Below, in pieces: positions 42,991 to 53,223 of a stretch of 53,223 nt of DNA. Both the position numbers and the translations under genes were made by a program. Origin of the DNA: Chara braunii. Lineage: Eukaryota; Streptophyta; Charophyceae; Charales; Characeae. Position 1 is the first letter of the stretch, and each line of letters begins with the position of its first letter. The notes beneath the pieces are model-generated. The model made no database searches. It was not told the origin of the DNA and saw only the letters and a list, made by a program, of their open reading frames with translations. The stretch lies in contig BFEA01000962.1 in assembly GCA_003427395.1 (NCBI GenBank), positions 150,746 through 203,968 on the forward strand, in the 5' to 3' direction.

Positions 42991-43120
42991 AGATGGGATT
43001 ATAGTCCTTTTTCTGCTAGGCCGGGGGGCGCACACAGCGTTGCAGATGGCTGTGAGCCTGTGAGCATCGTGCAGGGAAAATTGATTGCCCAGCTATAGAT
43101 TGGGTCCATAGTGGATTCCA

Positions 43121-43231
43121 CTACCGTCTTTCCCCGAACATAACGCACCCTAAAAATGAATGTATACAAGCTATATTTCCGGCCAGATACAGCCAAAATA
43201 AGCGTGCGTTGTGTTCGGGGGAAGATGGTAG
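43121..43231. mobile_element. 111-bp MITE with 28-bp inverted ends
   Basis: Left end CTACCGTCTTTCCCCGAACA... (43121-43148) and right end 43204-43231 are inverted repeats matching at 25 of 28 positions. Type of end CCCCGAACATAACGCAC. No certain target-site duplication. Non-coding. Confidence 0.8.
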
Positions 43232-43306
43232 TAGTAGGTTACATGCAACATCACAAGCCCTGTGAATAAACCCAATCAGGCCAATGCAAGGAAGGGGTCG
43301 AGGACG

Positions 43307-43470
43307 GGAGGAGGAAGAGGAGGAAGAGGAGGAAGAGGAGGAGGAGGAGGAGGAGGAAGAGGAGCAAGAAGAGGAAGAAGAGGACGGGAGGAGGAAGAGG
43401 AGGAAGAGGAGGAGGAGGAGGAGGAGGAGGAAGAAGAAGAAGAAAGAAGAAGAAGAAAATAAAGAAAATG
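43307..43470. repeat. (GGA/GAA)n purine-rich block
   Basis: Imperfect GAG/GAA triplets with an internal duplication (GACGGGAGGAGGAAGAGGAG at about 43301 and 43383). The Glu-rich frames across it are artefacts. 43471-43818 has no recognised gene. Confidence 0.9.
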
Positions 43471-43818
43471 AAGAAAAAGATTAGAGTAGTCCCCCGAGCG
43501 TCCCAGCTCGAAGAAAAAAAACTGAACGATGGCTGACAAGGTAGAAACGATTGGCGGGAGAAGCGCCCTAACTTGAAGAACGACTGGCGACTACCCAGTC
43601 TTCGATTCTTTGCTGCATTTAAAAAAAAAAAATTTGCAAAATTTGGGCAGACTAGCGTCGTTTAAAACGGTGTGTGGGGGGGTCTTTTCTAATTTAAAAA
43701 CGCATAAAAAAAAAGGGGCCAAAAACCGAAAAATCACGGGGCCTCACATAGACATCATGACCGTACAGGCTGTGCATCCACACTTCCACCAACCCGGTAC
43801 ATCTGCATGCTACCTTCC

Positions 43819-43993
43819 CGCCGGGGCCAAGTCCCACTAGCAGCGTTGAGCTACCTCAACGCCTGAATCTGGACGTGTTTGTGGAGACGTGCAGTTCAGG
43901 AAACTCAACACCATTTCTGCACATCTCCCCCAAAGCGTCCAGATTCAGGCTTTGAGGGAGCTCAACGCTGCTAGTGGGACTTGGGCCCCGGCG
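43819..43993. mobile_element. 175-bp foldback element
   Basis: The left arm from CGCCGGGGCCAAGTCCCACT mirrors the right arm ending ...GTGGGACTTGGGCCCCGGCG over about 75 bp, including AGCAGCGTTGAGCT and GCCTGAATCTGGACG. The short spacer holds CAACACCATTTCTG. Related to 13557-13714. Confidence 0.9.
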
Positions 43994-44110
43994 CAGTCTT
44001 CCATGGACATCTCAGTATTCTCAATTTCCGTAGTATTCAACCCCCCCCCTCCCCCTCCCCCTCCCCCTCCCCTAAAAAACCGTAGTATTGAAGCTTCGCG
44101 CCAATGCAAA

Positions 44111-44662
44111 GTGGCCAACTAAGGCTTGGACCCCACTGCTCGGCGGTTGGAAAAAATGGTTGGCCGCGGAAAAAGGCCAACGCCGTCTGGAAAAACATTT
44201 CCAAAAAAAGTCGAGGCCCCACCGCCACGGTCTCGCCGGCTTGTGGAAAAGGACTGCCATTCTCCAAATGCTGTGGAAAAGGACTGCCATTCCCGAAATG
44301 AACGCTCCCACACCCGAAAGGTGCGACGCACCACTGTTGTCCGTGGTTTGAAGAAACGGTCCACCCCATCGTGCACTGGACCAGGCCGCCCGTGCCCTGG
44401 TACGGTATCTTTAGGGATGCCGCCCCCTGTCTCAAAAAACATTGGTTTTGGAAAACAGTCGCCGGACGGTCTGACAGTTTTCTCCAGCCGCCGACCATGT
44501 GGAAACGCTTCCGACGGTTTTCCACGACACTCCGGCATTGGCAGTGGGGTCCCGAATTCGCATTGGCGCACCTTCCTGGCGGTCCAGTGGGGTCCCGTAA
44601 ACATGGAAATGGAAAATGACTTCCACGCCGCCGGCCAGTGGGGTCCAAGCCTAAATGGCCAC
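44111..44662. mobile_element. 552-bp foldback element with internal 30-bp repeats
   Basis: The left end GTGGCCAACTAAGGCTTGGA (44111-44138) mirrors the right end 44636-44662 (...GTCCAAGCCTAAATGGCCAC). Symmetry decays inward. GTGGAAAAGGACTGCCATTC occurs at 44243 and 44273. Long frames on both strands arise from the palindromic, GC-rich sequence and are not taken as genes. Confidence 0.82.
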
Positions 44663-47422
44663 CAAATGAATTTAAAAAAATTCTACTGGCCTATGGGCAG
44701 CTGCCTCCACGAAAATAACGACCATATTTGGAAAAAAAAATTAAAAAAAAATAAAGACAATAGACACTAGCAGTCGATACGCTATCAACCACTGACGAAT
44801 GTCACCGACAGCCGCATGTGATCAAAAAAAGGGATTAGAGGACCAACAAGCGAAAACCGGACCTGGCCCCGAATTCCCTTGCCCCGCGGCTGGTAAATGG
44901 CCACACGAATGGAACATTTGGGACTTTGGCAAATCTGTGTTGCCCGTCCTGTACCTTTGTTGGGGGGAATTTGGGATTATTTTTTGGGGGGGAATTTGGG
45001 ATTATAGGTCCCAGTGTGAGTATGCCCTCAGGAGCAGTTTGCCCCCCCAAAAAAGAAGGGGTAACTAGGGCGCAGTCACGATTTCACTTTTCTATCCAGT
45101 TCAGGCAGCCCTCGAATACAACACATGCCCATCCGACACTAAAGCTGGGTTGTATACAGTCACCATTCTCCCTTTGTTTGCCACAGCATTGACCGAAACA
45201 CATTTTCAAACTGAAAGGCCCTAGTTTTCCCTTGAGCAAAAAAGAGCAAGGTCATGGGGGGTAGTGTAGACTCTTCTTCTTCTTCTTTTTCTTTTTCTTT
45301 TTTTTCTCTTTTATTTTTGTAGTGTAGGCTCTGTAGAGGACTGCTTTCCCTTGTCATTACATATCTTAACGGATTTCTCGCTCCCGTGATACTGTGAAGG
45401 CTTCCATACTGTGAAGGCTGCCACGTGGCAATGATCTGTGCCGGAAGTGTGAGTAAACAGAAACACGGTGTTCGAATGATGTGTGGTCCTTTGCGACATT
45501 CGTCACAATTGGAACGAAAGATGTGTGTGCCTTCGGGTCATTTGTCAAAATAGGAATGATAGACAGAAGATCCGCATGTCTGTTGTGCAAGGATGACACA
45601 AATATATAACGAAGTTAAAAAAAAACGCCGAAAGGTTGTGTGCAGGAGATCTATTGCCACTTCTAATGGCGCGTGAGGGCAATGACCCACTGCCATAAGG
45701 CAACGTCTTGTATCGGCAATCTGTTGCATACATCATCGGCCATCATCATGCAGATTCACCGCCCACTGTGTAACCGTGTGCTGATTGAAGGCATACATCA
45801 TTGGCCATCATCATGCAGGTTCACCGGCCACAGTGCAACTGTGCGCTGATTGAGGGTGCCGTCGGTGCTCACGTGTTTGAGGGCCCACGCTCAAAGCGCT
45901 GTCACAAACTGTTTTCTGCAAGCGTGCGATTTTCTACGCAAGGCTACTTCGGGCGTTGAATCGGGAGGGCCTGCGGGATTACATGGGTGCCCTTGCTTTT
46001 CTTGTTTTTCGAATCGAGGCCGGGGTGATCTTGTGACGATTGGTAGCTGGTTGCGCCTTTTAGCGAGCGCGAAAGATAACTGTTGCCATACCTTCTTTCT
46101 TGTTCTGCTGTGGGAAATGGGAATTTTTGGCGTGGTCGTCGTGCAGGAAAATCTTTTTGAATTTTCAATTGAGGTTGAGCCTCGTGGGCTCTCAAAATTT
46201 GCTTCGTTCAAAATTTCTTTTTGCAATTAAGATTTAGATTAGGAATTTAGGCTCGTCTCAATTTTTGTTGCACGACGCTTCTTGCTTGCCGCGTCAAGAT
46301 CTGTGTTTTGACTTTTCTGCGCCTTAGTCCTTGCGTGTAACAGTAATCCTCCTGTTCTTGATATCTTTTTGTGGCATCCCTGTGCGCGCGTACTTCTTCC
46401 TCATTCCCTATTGGCCTGAACGCTTGCATGACTGGATCGATGCATGGTGAGGCTACGTCCCCCACGCCATGGCCTGGCCATGCAGACGTAGGCACTTCCT
46501 TACTCCTGCTTCTTTTTTGTTTTCACTTAGGCACAACCCCAGGTATCTCGCGCAAGCATGCATGCTATAAATTTCGCAAGCGTGATTAACTCGCTCTCTA
46601 AGAATTTTGGAAGTTAGCGCGGTCGGGAGGATCTGCTAACGAGCGAGATTTGGAAGGTGAGTAGAGAGTTTGGGGCGATCCGACGAGCTAGTGCTGGGCA
46701 TGCGAGGATGACGTGAGGCTGCGACAGACTGTGGTGCATAGGCTGTCTTGCATGCTCGGATTATGTATTGTGGTGATGTTCTCTTCCATTCTTCTAAGTA
46801 ATTTTCGTATCGGTGCCAGTCGCCTGGTCCTTTTTTTTAATCGGCATCTCAAAGTTTTCATTTTCATTGCTTCCTTTCGTCGGAGACTGACATGTGGATT
46901 GTTTTTCCCCACTCCTCGTCTCTGTCTTTTTGAATAGGCAAATCTGATTGATTGGTTCCCGATGATCGGGCCTTGTGTGATCTCGGGGCTGATTGGCCAA
47001 AGAATTGTTGCATGATTCTCAATTCTTTTTGTTTGTATGTAAGCTAGATGCATGGATGATAGGCTTGATTCTGTCTGTGTGTGAATTGGATAAGCATGCT
47101 AGACTATTAGATGACCGTCTCACTATAGGATGATCCATCTTGCGAATCGCTGGCTTCCACCCACCTGATTGAAGGACAGGTCCCGTGCACGCACGTGTAG
47201 GCTTGACCAAAGACAATTGTTGCCCACACGCGCGTTTGCGAAACCTTAACTCGACTGATTTCCCGAATGGTCTGTGTTCCACCCCGTCTTGCAGCATGAA
47301 TTTCAGCGTTCCCTTTCGTGTCACTGACCGCGAGTGTTTGAGGGATCGGGAATTCTGGAAATATTGGGAGCACTCTTGTTTGCCTGCACCAGGCTGCACG
47401 ACCTTGGGCGGAACCTCCGGAA
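44663..47422. other. gene-free interval
   Basis: No frame with a recognisable domain on either strand. 45726-45855 holds two copies of a 65-bp unit (GCATACATCATCGGCCATCA... at 45726 and 45791). 45270-45310 is a CTT/T tract. Otherwise nothing recognised. Confidence 0.6.
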
Positions 47423-47782
47423 ATGGGGAACGAACGTATTTGCGAGTGGGACCTCAACCAGGCCTTGGGACATGGCCCCCATCTCCCCAGCTACTCTAGC
47501 CCATACACATGTCACGTCCTTGCACGGCCCAGAATCATTATCTTAGGGACCGAATTCCCTCCTTGTCACTGCATCCTACCCTACCACTCCCTAACCATCG
47601 TCCCCTGGCTCGCAATCGCTCCTTACTGGCTCCAACCCCCGTGCTCAGAGTGTCCGCGGGACCACGAGTACCGAGCCTCCGACTTCATCCAGCGAACTCG
47701 TTCGGAGGAAGAACGACGGGCGCACAGTCTTAGATTGAGGCCAGCCCCGTCAAATTCGGAGACTTGTGACATTTGCAGGTGA
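47423..47782 (+). CDS. hypothetical Cys-containing ORF, possibly an exon
   Basis: 119 codons starting MGNERICEWDLNQALGHG. The middle is hydrophobic (HSLTIVPWLAIAPYWLQ), followed by CSECPRDHEYRASDF and ending ETCDICR. The last sense codons are followed by CAG-GTGACG, which could be a 5' splice site. No family is recognised. It lies upstream of the gypsy gag and could be host-derived, gypsy leader, or chance. 47783-48360 beyond it shows no further coding evidence. Confidence 0.25.
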   Translation: MGNERICEWDLNQALGHGPHLPSYSSPYTCHVLARPRIIILGTEFPPCHCILPYHSLTIVPWLAIAPYWLQPPCSECPRDHEYRASDFIQRTRSEEERRAHSLRLRPAPSNSETCDICR

Positions 47783-48362
47783 CGAATCAACGGGATACCC
47801 ATAACATCCGGATAGTGCATCAGATACGACCCCGACCCGGACAACGGAACCAACGGAGGCGGTAGCTCTGTCCCCTGAAGCAAAACGGAACACCAATCCG
47901 CGCCTACCCTCGTGCATTCGCATCCCAGGGCTTCTCACAAGAGCTCTCGGTTCCGACCTGGGACTCCACCCCCAGTTTCCTAAAATCCTTGGCACACCCC
48001 CTTTTCGCACTTCCAAGCCCACTCACACTCCAATCAGGAAGCCGCACCAGGCGTGAGGTTGGTATCGAACCGATACGTGGCATGCCCAAAGATTGTCAAT
48101 CAGGTAGGGTATAAGGGACGATCTGGCAAACAGAGGGTGCCCTAGGCAGAGGAATGCGCCACAACGCGACTTTATATTAACCCGGAGTAGATCGGCCGGT
48201 CGGCAGGCTGCCAATATGAATGCCAACCCGCCACCAAATGTTGGTGGGGCCCTAGCCCCTCGAGCATGCATGCCAACGACTCCGCCTGATTTATACCTTT
48301 TTTAGTTTGCACATAATCTGATCGAAGCATGACTAGCCACGCTGTGAGCACAAAAATACGAC

Positions 48363-49002
48363 AATGATGAGGCCAGGATTGACATCCCCGCCAAGTTGGG
48401 AGGGGATGCGCACCATTGGTTTACTACTTTTGTTTGGGTAGATCTCTCGACCTTCAAAAGGGACTTCCTAAACTGATTCGATTACATCCACCCTGAGCAG
48501 GCTTTCTTCATGATAAAAGATCGAGTCAAGAAGCCCCTCGAATCCGTCGCCGAATACCGTAGTAGGTTCTATAGGTTGTTTGTTAAGTCTGAACGGGGCG
48601 AAAATGTATGGAAGACATTTCTTTATCGATGGGCTTCGTAGTCGAACATTGAGGGCGAAACTGCGAAAGCAGTTTCCCCCCATCAATCACACAATGCAAC
48701 AGATCATGGACGCTGTGGAAGAAATGAAGAAGAAGTTTGCCGCTAGCTTCTTAGAAGGGGAAGACCACGCCAAGGAAGGGGACTCTTCGGAATTGGCCGG
48801 AGCGAATGTCGAACCAGCTGCGTTCCAAAACGAGTTTGAAAACATGGTCTTCGTCTCCGGCCACGTTACTTACCTAAGATCGATAACAAACACAACCACG
48901 AGACTGCCTGTGATGGTCGCACCTGCACCTCCCCCACCTGCGCCTTGCCCAAACCCTCCTGCGAAACCAAGTGCACTGAGTCAAACACCATATTGGAACT
49001 AA
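48363..49002 (+). pseudogene. Ty3/gypsy gag (capsid) relic
   Basis: One frame gives AKLGGDAHHWFTTFVW, FKRDFLN-stop-FDYIHPEQ and ESVAEYRSRFYRLFV, the pattern of a retrotransposon gag capsid. It continues after a frameshift near 48610 as FFIDGLRSRTLRAKLRKQFP and a helical MQQIMDAVEEMKKKFA, ending in a Pro-rich tail to 49002. One TGA and one frameshift break it. The order gag, knuckle, protease, RT, RNase H follows in the next 3.2 kb on the same strand. Confidence 0.75.
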
Positions 49003-49109
49003 CTTGAACACTGGTTAGCCTGATGCAGGAAAGCAAGAAAGAACAATGTGAGTATATGCCTGGATAGAAGCCATGATGAGATCGATGCGCCCTATTGCGA
49101 GTCTGAGTT

Positions 49110-49379
49110 GTGCTCATAATAAAAGCAGCAGCCCCCGCTCGAGCTGTAAGCGGTGTGACGGTTAATCTAGGCGTCTGTTACACGTATCACCAGCCCGACC
49201 ACCTAGACCGGGACTGCCCTAACCGACCAGCGCAAGTCCGGGTAGGAGCCGCCCCTATGGCAGCAACACCGGTAGCCAACAGACCTGGAAGAGTGGGCAC
49301 GATGATTGAGGAGGTAGAAGGAGGCGGAAGTGTGATAGCTTCCACCGAGGAAGCTGCAGAACTTATCTCGCTCGATTAA
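49110..49379 (+). pseudogene. gypsy nucleocapsid knuckle, second Cys lost
   Basis: The frame contains CYTYHQPDHLDRDC. The expected CX2CX4HX4C knuckle has Tyr (TAT, 49185-49187) in place of the second Cys (TGT), a single G-to-A change. The remaining three ligands are spaced correctly. The segment ends at a stop at 49377-49379. Confidence 0.7.
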
Positions 49380-49715
49380 TACATCTCGATGGGCTACCCA
49401 GGTTTGGGAATGATTGGAACCATCCGCCCAGCGAATGAGCAACGAGAAATAGCAGAATGAACACCGTCCCCCGGAGAAATGAAATCGGGTGGTCCTGCCT
49501 TCATTACGGGGGAAATTGATGTCCTGAATATTGTCCGAGCCCTAGTTCATTCAATCCCCTTGCCTATCGGACACCTGCTGTCCATATTGGAATAGGCAAA
49601 TGAACGAATGATCCAACATTGCAAGGCAACCTGAAAACGGTTTGCCTTCGCTAAGCAAGCAACCATCAAAGGCAAAACCCCCGCCTGCAAAGACAAACCC
49701 GATGTCCCCAGCACC

Positions 49716-50497
49716 TTGGACCCAATACAATTAGGACTCATCCGAAAAGACGATCATTTTCTGCGAATTAAGGCCATTCCGTGGAAATCCGCAGAATACG
49801 ATATAGAAGTCAGGGGGAATCTATACAACACTATTATTGACTCAGGGGCCGAGGTCCTAGCCATTTCCTTGAGGGTCGTAGAACGAGCAGGAAGAAGAAA
49901 GGATTTGACCTTGTTGGCAGAAGGAGGTCACCTTGTCTCCGCCGACAAGGAAAATATCAAGGTAGTAGGAAGGATGGCAAATGTTGCGTTTCGACTAGGG
50001 AAAGTTAACGCGCTGGGAAACCATACGATGTTTTTTTAGGATTACCATCCCTTATCGCACTAAGAGTCAATCTCGATTTTGAGAGGCGGTCAGTCATTCT
50101 GTAGAATACGGGCGGGAAACCATACGTTATCCCGATGCGCTTAACTCTCAAGGCTATATTGCCTTTCACCCGACCCCCCCCCCCCGGGACTGAAGAACAT
50201 CTCCTAGTGATCACCTGGGAGGAAACGAACCAAGGAGAAACGACACCTGAGCTGTCAAGCAGCTCTTCTGACAGCGAGGACGAATCAGACCCAGTAATCC
50301 GGGATATGGTACACCAACTGATGCGCCACCCCGTTGGACAGAAAACAATAAAAATATTCATCTTTACGAAAAAAAATCTCCAACGCACGCGAGGTCTAAT
50401 CTTAGGGGAACCACTCGTGCAAGTGTTCCGAATGGCTGATTCTTTGGAACCCCCTCAGACCGTATACGAAGCCACCACTCCGCTTCTCACGAGATAA
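49716..50497 (+). pseudogene. gypsy aspartic protease region
   Basis: 49716-50039 holds NTIIDSGAEVLAIS, the D-S-G active-site form of retroviral-type proteases (family usually DTGA or DSGA), with the following ALGNH. After a stop at 50037-50039, a second open stretch 50135-50497 includes an acidic Ser-rich linker (SSSSSDSEDESDPVIRDM) before the RT. The active-site Asp appears intact. Confidence 0.7.
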
Positions 50498-50879
50498 AGC
50501 GACAACAAAGCATTCTGCGACATTACGGGATTACCGTGTTCCCTGCTCTCTACAGGAAAATAAGTTCGATTGCTGCGACAGGGCGCCGAAGACGGAGTTT
50601 TGGAACCCCTCGGGCGCGGCAATCCTTACGAACCCAGGATCAAGATCGCCGAGAAACCCATAAGCTTGCAGGGCATCGATGACGGCATAACACCAGAAGA
50701 ACATGTGGCAATCCGGGAAGAAGACGCCCAGATGGTCGCCACCGTAACGGTGTTCTCCTGGCGATCAAACAACTCATTTATCTCAGTTCCTCCGCTGGGG
50801 AATGGTAGTAAAGTGGGTATGAAACAAGTGACGGTTAGCATACACGGACAACTCTATGAACTGCGTACCGATACTCCTT

Positions 50880-52165
50880 CGTCGAACGAAAGACGGCGTT
50901 GGAACGAATCGAGGAATTTGAAGCTAACGGTTGGATTAAGCCAGCTACTAGACCATGGTCATTCCCCATAGTTCTTGTTCCGAAGAAGAACGGGTCGATT
51001 CGCACATGCATCGATTATAGGAAGTTGAATGACATCACGATCAAGGATGTGTACCCCCTCCCCAAGATTGATGATCTGTTGGGTGTGATTGTGCGTGCGA
51101 GATATTTTAGTAAGTTTGATATCCGCCATGGGTCTTATCATATCCTGGTTAAGGAGGAGGATTGACCAAAAACGACGTTCGTATTGTTCGAAATCACTTG
51201 GCAGGGGGTTCGTTGCCCTATGGGAATATGCAATGCGTTGGCTACCTTTCAGAGAGTGATGAACATCACCATTCAGAACTTCGTCAACAAGACCAGACTG
51301 ACACCGAGAATGATCAACTTTTGCGTCGTTGTGTATATGGACAATGTCTTGGTGTATTATGAACATTGAGTGGACACTCGGGGCATTGCGGGATGTCGGG
51401 TTCAAGATTGGACTGGAGAAAAGTGAGTTTTTCCTTTCGAAAACCTCGTTCTTGGGTATGTGTTGGCACGAGGAGGTTTGAGGCCAGATTCGAGAAAAGT
51501 CGAGGCGGTTCAAGAAGCCCCTACGCCCACGTTGCTGACGCAAGTTCGATCCTTCCTAGAGCTGGCCTCGTATTACCGCCCATTTATCAAGGGGTTTGCG
51601 ACAATCACCTGACCTCTTACAAACCTCCTACGGAAAGACCAGCCGCTGAAGTGGGACGCGGAGTGTGAACATGCCTTTGTCACTCTAAAGGAGGCCCAGG
51701 CCTCTGCGCCTATTTTGATTCGGCCCGATGATGAGAAACAATTCATTCTCGTTACAAACTGCCAGCCCGAAGTGATTTCCGCTATTTTGGCTCAGAAGGG
51801 GAAGGATGGCCATAAACACGTCATCAAATACGCCTCGTGAACTGTACCTTACGAAAGAAGAAACCATTTGGCCCCTCAACGCGAGTGCTAAATGGTTGTT
51901 TGAGGAATTGAACACTTCCATCCGTATCTATACGGATAGAAGTTCCTTATAGTCACGAATCACGAGCCCCTGCTGGCTCTCAAGAGGCTCACTAGCTATA
52001 CGGGCATGATCGGGCGATGGGTTGTCTGGCTACAGGAATACGACTTCGACATCATCCATCGGAAGACGGAAAAGCACGGGAACACAGACGGGTTGATACA
52101 ACTGAATCGGCCAAGCAAGGTGGCCAAGGTGAAGAGCTCACTTTGTGGAAAGAGTCGGGGCCAGT
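50880..52165 (+). pseudogene. gypsy reverse transcriptase and RNase H, catalytic residues lost
   Basis: Starts ALERIEEFEANGWIKPA, then FPIVLVPKKNGSIRTCIDYR, YPLPKIDDLL, YFSKFDIRHGSYHI (motif A Asp kept), an in-frame TGA at 51163, CPMGICNALATFQR and VVYMDNVLVY. That last box is YMDD with the second Asp changed to Asn (AAT at 51343). After frameshifts come FLGYVLARGGLRPD, ASYYRPFIKGF and the RNase H segment FILVTNCQPEVIS (TDAS-type Asp changed to Asn, 51757), LIVTNHEPLLAL (TDH changed to TNH, 51958) and IGRWVVWLQEYDFDIIHRKT. No integrase is recognised and no LTRs were identified. Confidence 0.85.
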
Positions 52166-52489
52166 CAAGGGACCCCCGAATCACGGAGTGACCATTCTCC
52201 CCCAAACTTCCAAAAAGTGACACATGGACACGATGACGATGGGTGGAGAAGGTAACTCTAAAGGTCCCCCTTCTCCCCTTTAAACCTCTTCTCTTCTCTC
52301 CTTGCCTGACAAATTTTGTTATTTTTGCAAAGCGATATCGTGAGTCTATTCTGTTCCTTTGCATCCTAGTGACGAAGGGTATGTCGAGTGGGTAGACTAT
52401 AATGGTGTGTCTCTCGGGACAATGGCTACAGGAACGTGGATAAAGTCAGGTTATGTCCTTTGTGTTGAACCGATAATTAAAAATCCCGA

Positions 52490-52690
52490 CGGAGGCTCGA
52501 TTCCTCGAAGCCTTGTCCGAAGGGTTGGAAAAAACACGCAAATTTCGACGGGCGGAAGTATGGACAGATGTCATTTTGATAGCCATGGTAGTCGGGAGTT
52601 CCGTCCGGGAATTCATCAAGGAAGATCGGAACCGAGTTAAGGAGAGGGCATGGGATTACCGATGGAACGACGGACGGATGGAAAAATAAA
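52490..52690 (+). pseudogene. unidentified coding-like stretch after the gypsy relic
   Basis: One frame reads ARFLEALSEGLEKTRKFRRA and VREFIKEDRNRVKERAWDYR, charged and helical, to the stop at 52688-52690. It is not a recognised domain. It may be a further gypsy or LINE fragment. The rest of 52170-53110 is non-coding: repeated GTTGAAC boxes at 52770-52860, then an A/T-rich stretch. Confidence 0.3.
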
Positions 52691-53107
52691 AGACTGACGA
52701 TAGCGGGATTTGGATGTCGGTGCCTCATTTGTTCATGAGGTACGACTGGCTATGTGTCCGAAATCGGATTCAACGGGGGTTTCGAGTTGAACGGTTCAAC
52801 TCCCGTTGAACCCTCGTTTTAACCCCACGTTATACCCCGTTAGAACGTGGTACAACTCGGCCCGCGGATTTTTGTTTTGCAGGCAAAAAAAAAGTAAAAA
52901 AAAAAAAATACAAAAATATGGGGGTGTAGATTGTTTTGCTCTTTACATCTCCATATTTTTATTTTTATTTTTTTAGCCTTTAAATTATTTAAAAAAAATA
53001 AAAAACAAAACCAGACTGAAAATATATTAAAAAAAAATCTTTTTTTTTTTGATTGATTGATTGGTGGGGGATGGGTCACCCCCCGCACCGCCACCCCAAC
53101 CCAATCA

Positions 53108-53109
<2 letters not shown>

Positions 53110-53150
<41 letters not shown>
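53110..53150. repeat. (AC)n microsatellite
   Basis: About 20 AC units. It runs directly into the adapter. Confidence 0.95.
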
Positions 53151-53152
<2 letters not shown>

Positions 53153-53188
53153 GTCTCTTATACACATCTAGATGTGTATAAGAGACAG
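53151..53188. other. Nextera mate-pair junction adapter (sequencing artefact)
   Basis: CTGTCTCTTATACACATCT followed directly by its reverse complement AGATGTGTATAAGAGACAG. This is the duplicated Tn5 mosaic end of Nextera mate-pair circularisation. Not genomic. Confidence 0.98.
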
Positions 53189-53223
53189 CCCCAGTCCCTC
53201 CCCCTGCTTCACTCTGCGTCCCT
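53189..53223. other. misplaced copy of 36444-36478
   Basis: 35 bases identical to 36444-36478, same orientation, immediately after the adapter. It is the other end of the circularised fragment. Should be trimmed. Confidence 0.95.

Noticed and set aside
44037-44770. Long frames on both strands (203 and 214 codons)
   Set aside because: They follow the foldback element. Symmetry and GC bias open both strands, and there is no domain.
48061-48071. B-box match (GGTTCGATACC on the minus strand) suggesting a tRNA or tRNA-SINE
   Set aside because: No A box at a suitable distance and no cloverleaf. The bases form a short local palindrome. A primer-binding site for the gypsy element was also considered, but no LTR end adjoins it.
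52170-52860. 3' LTR of the gypsy element
   Set aside because: I could not find a matching direct repeat upstream of gag or TG...CA ends, so no LTR is claimed.

Overview
This is a eukaryotic, repeat-dominated nuclear window, most likely from the green plant lineage. A streptophyte (charophyte) alga such as Chara is my best guess, but nothing here proves it. The pointers are a GT-AG split gene for a secreted protein, plant-style non-LTR retrotransposons with a C-terminal Cys/His finger, a Ty3/gypsy element, many foldback/MITE-like elements, and a high density of (GA/CT)n, poly-A/T and poly-G/C tracts. I see no bacterial operons, rRNA, convincing tRNA or CRISPR array.

Layout. 1-1.6 kb is low-complexity DNA with an AATC microsatellite. 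1.6-5.8 kb (minus strand) is a decayed retroelement with a YIDD reverse transcriptase, possibly Penelope-like, whose C-terminal part is tandemly duplicated. 6.6-9.5 kb is a 5'-truncated LINE (family A, copy A1). 9.8-14 kb is short repeats: a polyadenylated SINE-like family, tandem arrays and foldbacks. 14-19 kb is LINE family B copy B1, and 19.5-25.9 kb is copy B2. B2 was later hit by a GTACG-rich DNA transposon (22.8-23.2 kb) and by a 529-bp AT-rich MITE (24.7-25.2 kb). 26.4-31.7 kb is LINE A2. 32.3-34.3 kb holds a second 529-bp MITE, a second clear SINE-like copy and a LINE-A 3' tail (A3). 34.8-37.5 kb (minus) is a GC-rich tandem array and the ORF1 of another LINE. 38.67-42.1 kb is the one convincing host gene: two exons, 201 residues, signal peptide, rich in Cys and His, with (CT)n or (GA)n tracts close to its start codon, its splice acceptor and its stop codon. 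42.5-44.7 kb is a cluster of inverted-repeat elements. 44.7-48.3 kb has no confident gene. 48.4-52.2 kb is a Ty3/gypsy relic (gag, protease, RT, RNase H) with repeated Asp-to-Asn and Cys-to-Tyr losses.

The last 73 bases are not genomic sequence in place. Positions 53151-53188 are a Nextera mate-pair junction adapter, and 53189-53223 repeats 36444-36478 exactly. This is the signature of a circularised mate-pair fragment of about 16.7 kb left in the assembly.

How the parts relate. Almost everything is inactivated mobile DNA in nested insertions, so relative ages can be read from who interrupts whom. Only the A1 RT domain and the minus-strand ORF1 keep long uninterrupted frames. No multi-gene pathway is visible. 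The most interesting biology is the SINE-like family with a covarying 3' hairpin, the secreted Cys/His-rich gene with potentially self-complementary UTRs, and the zoo of foldback elements.
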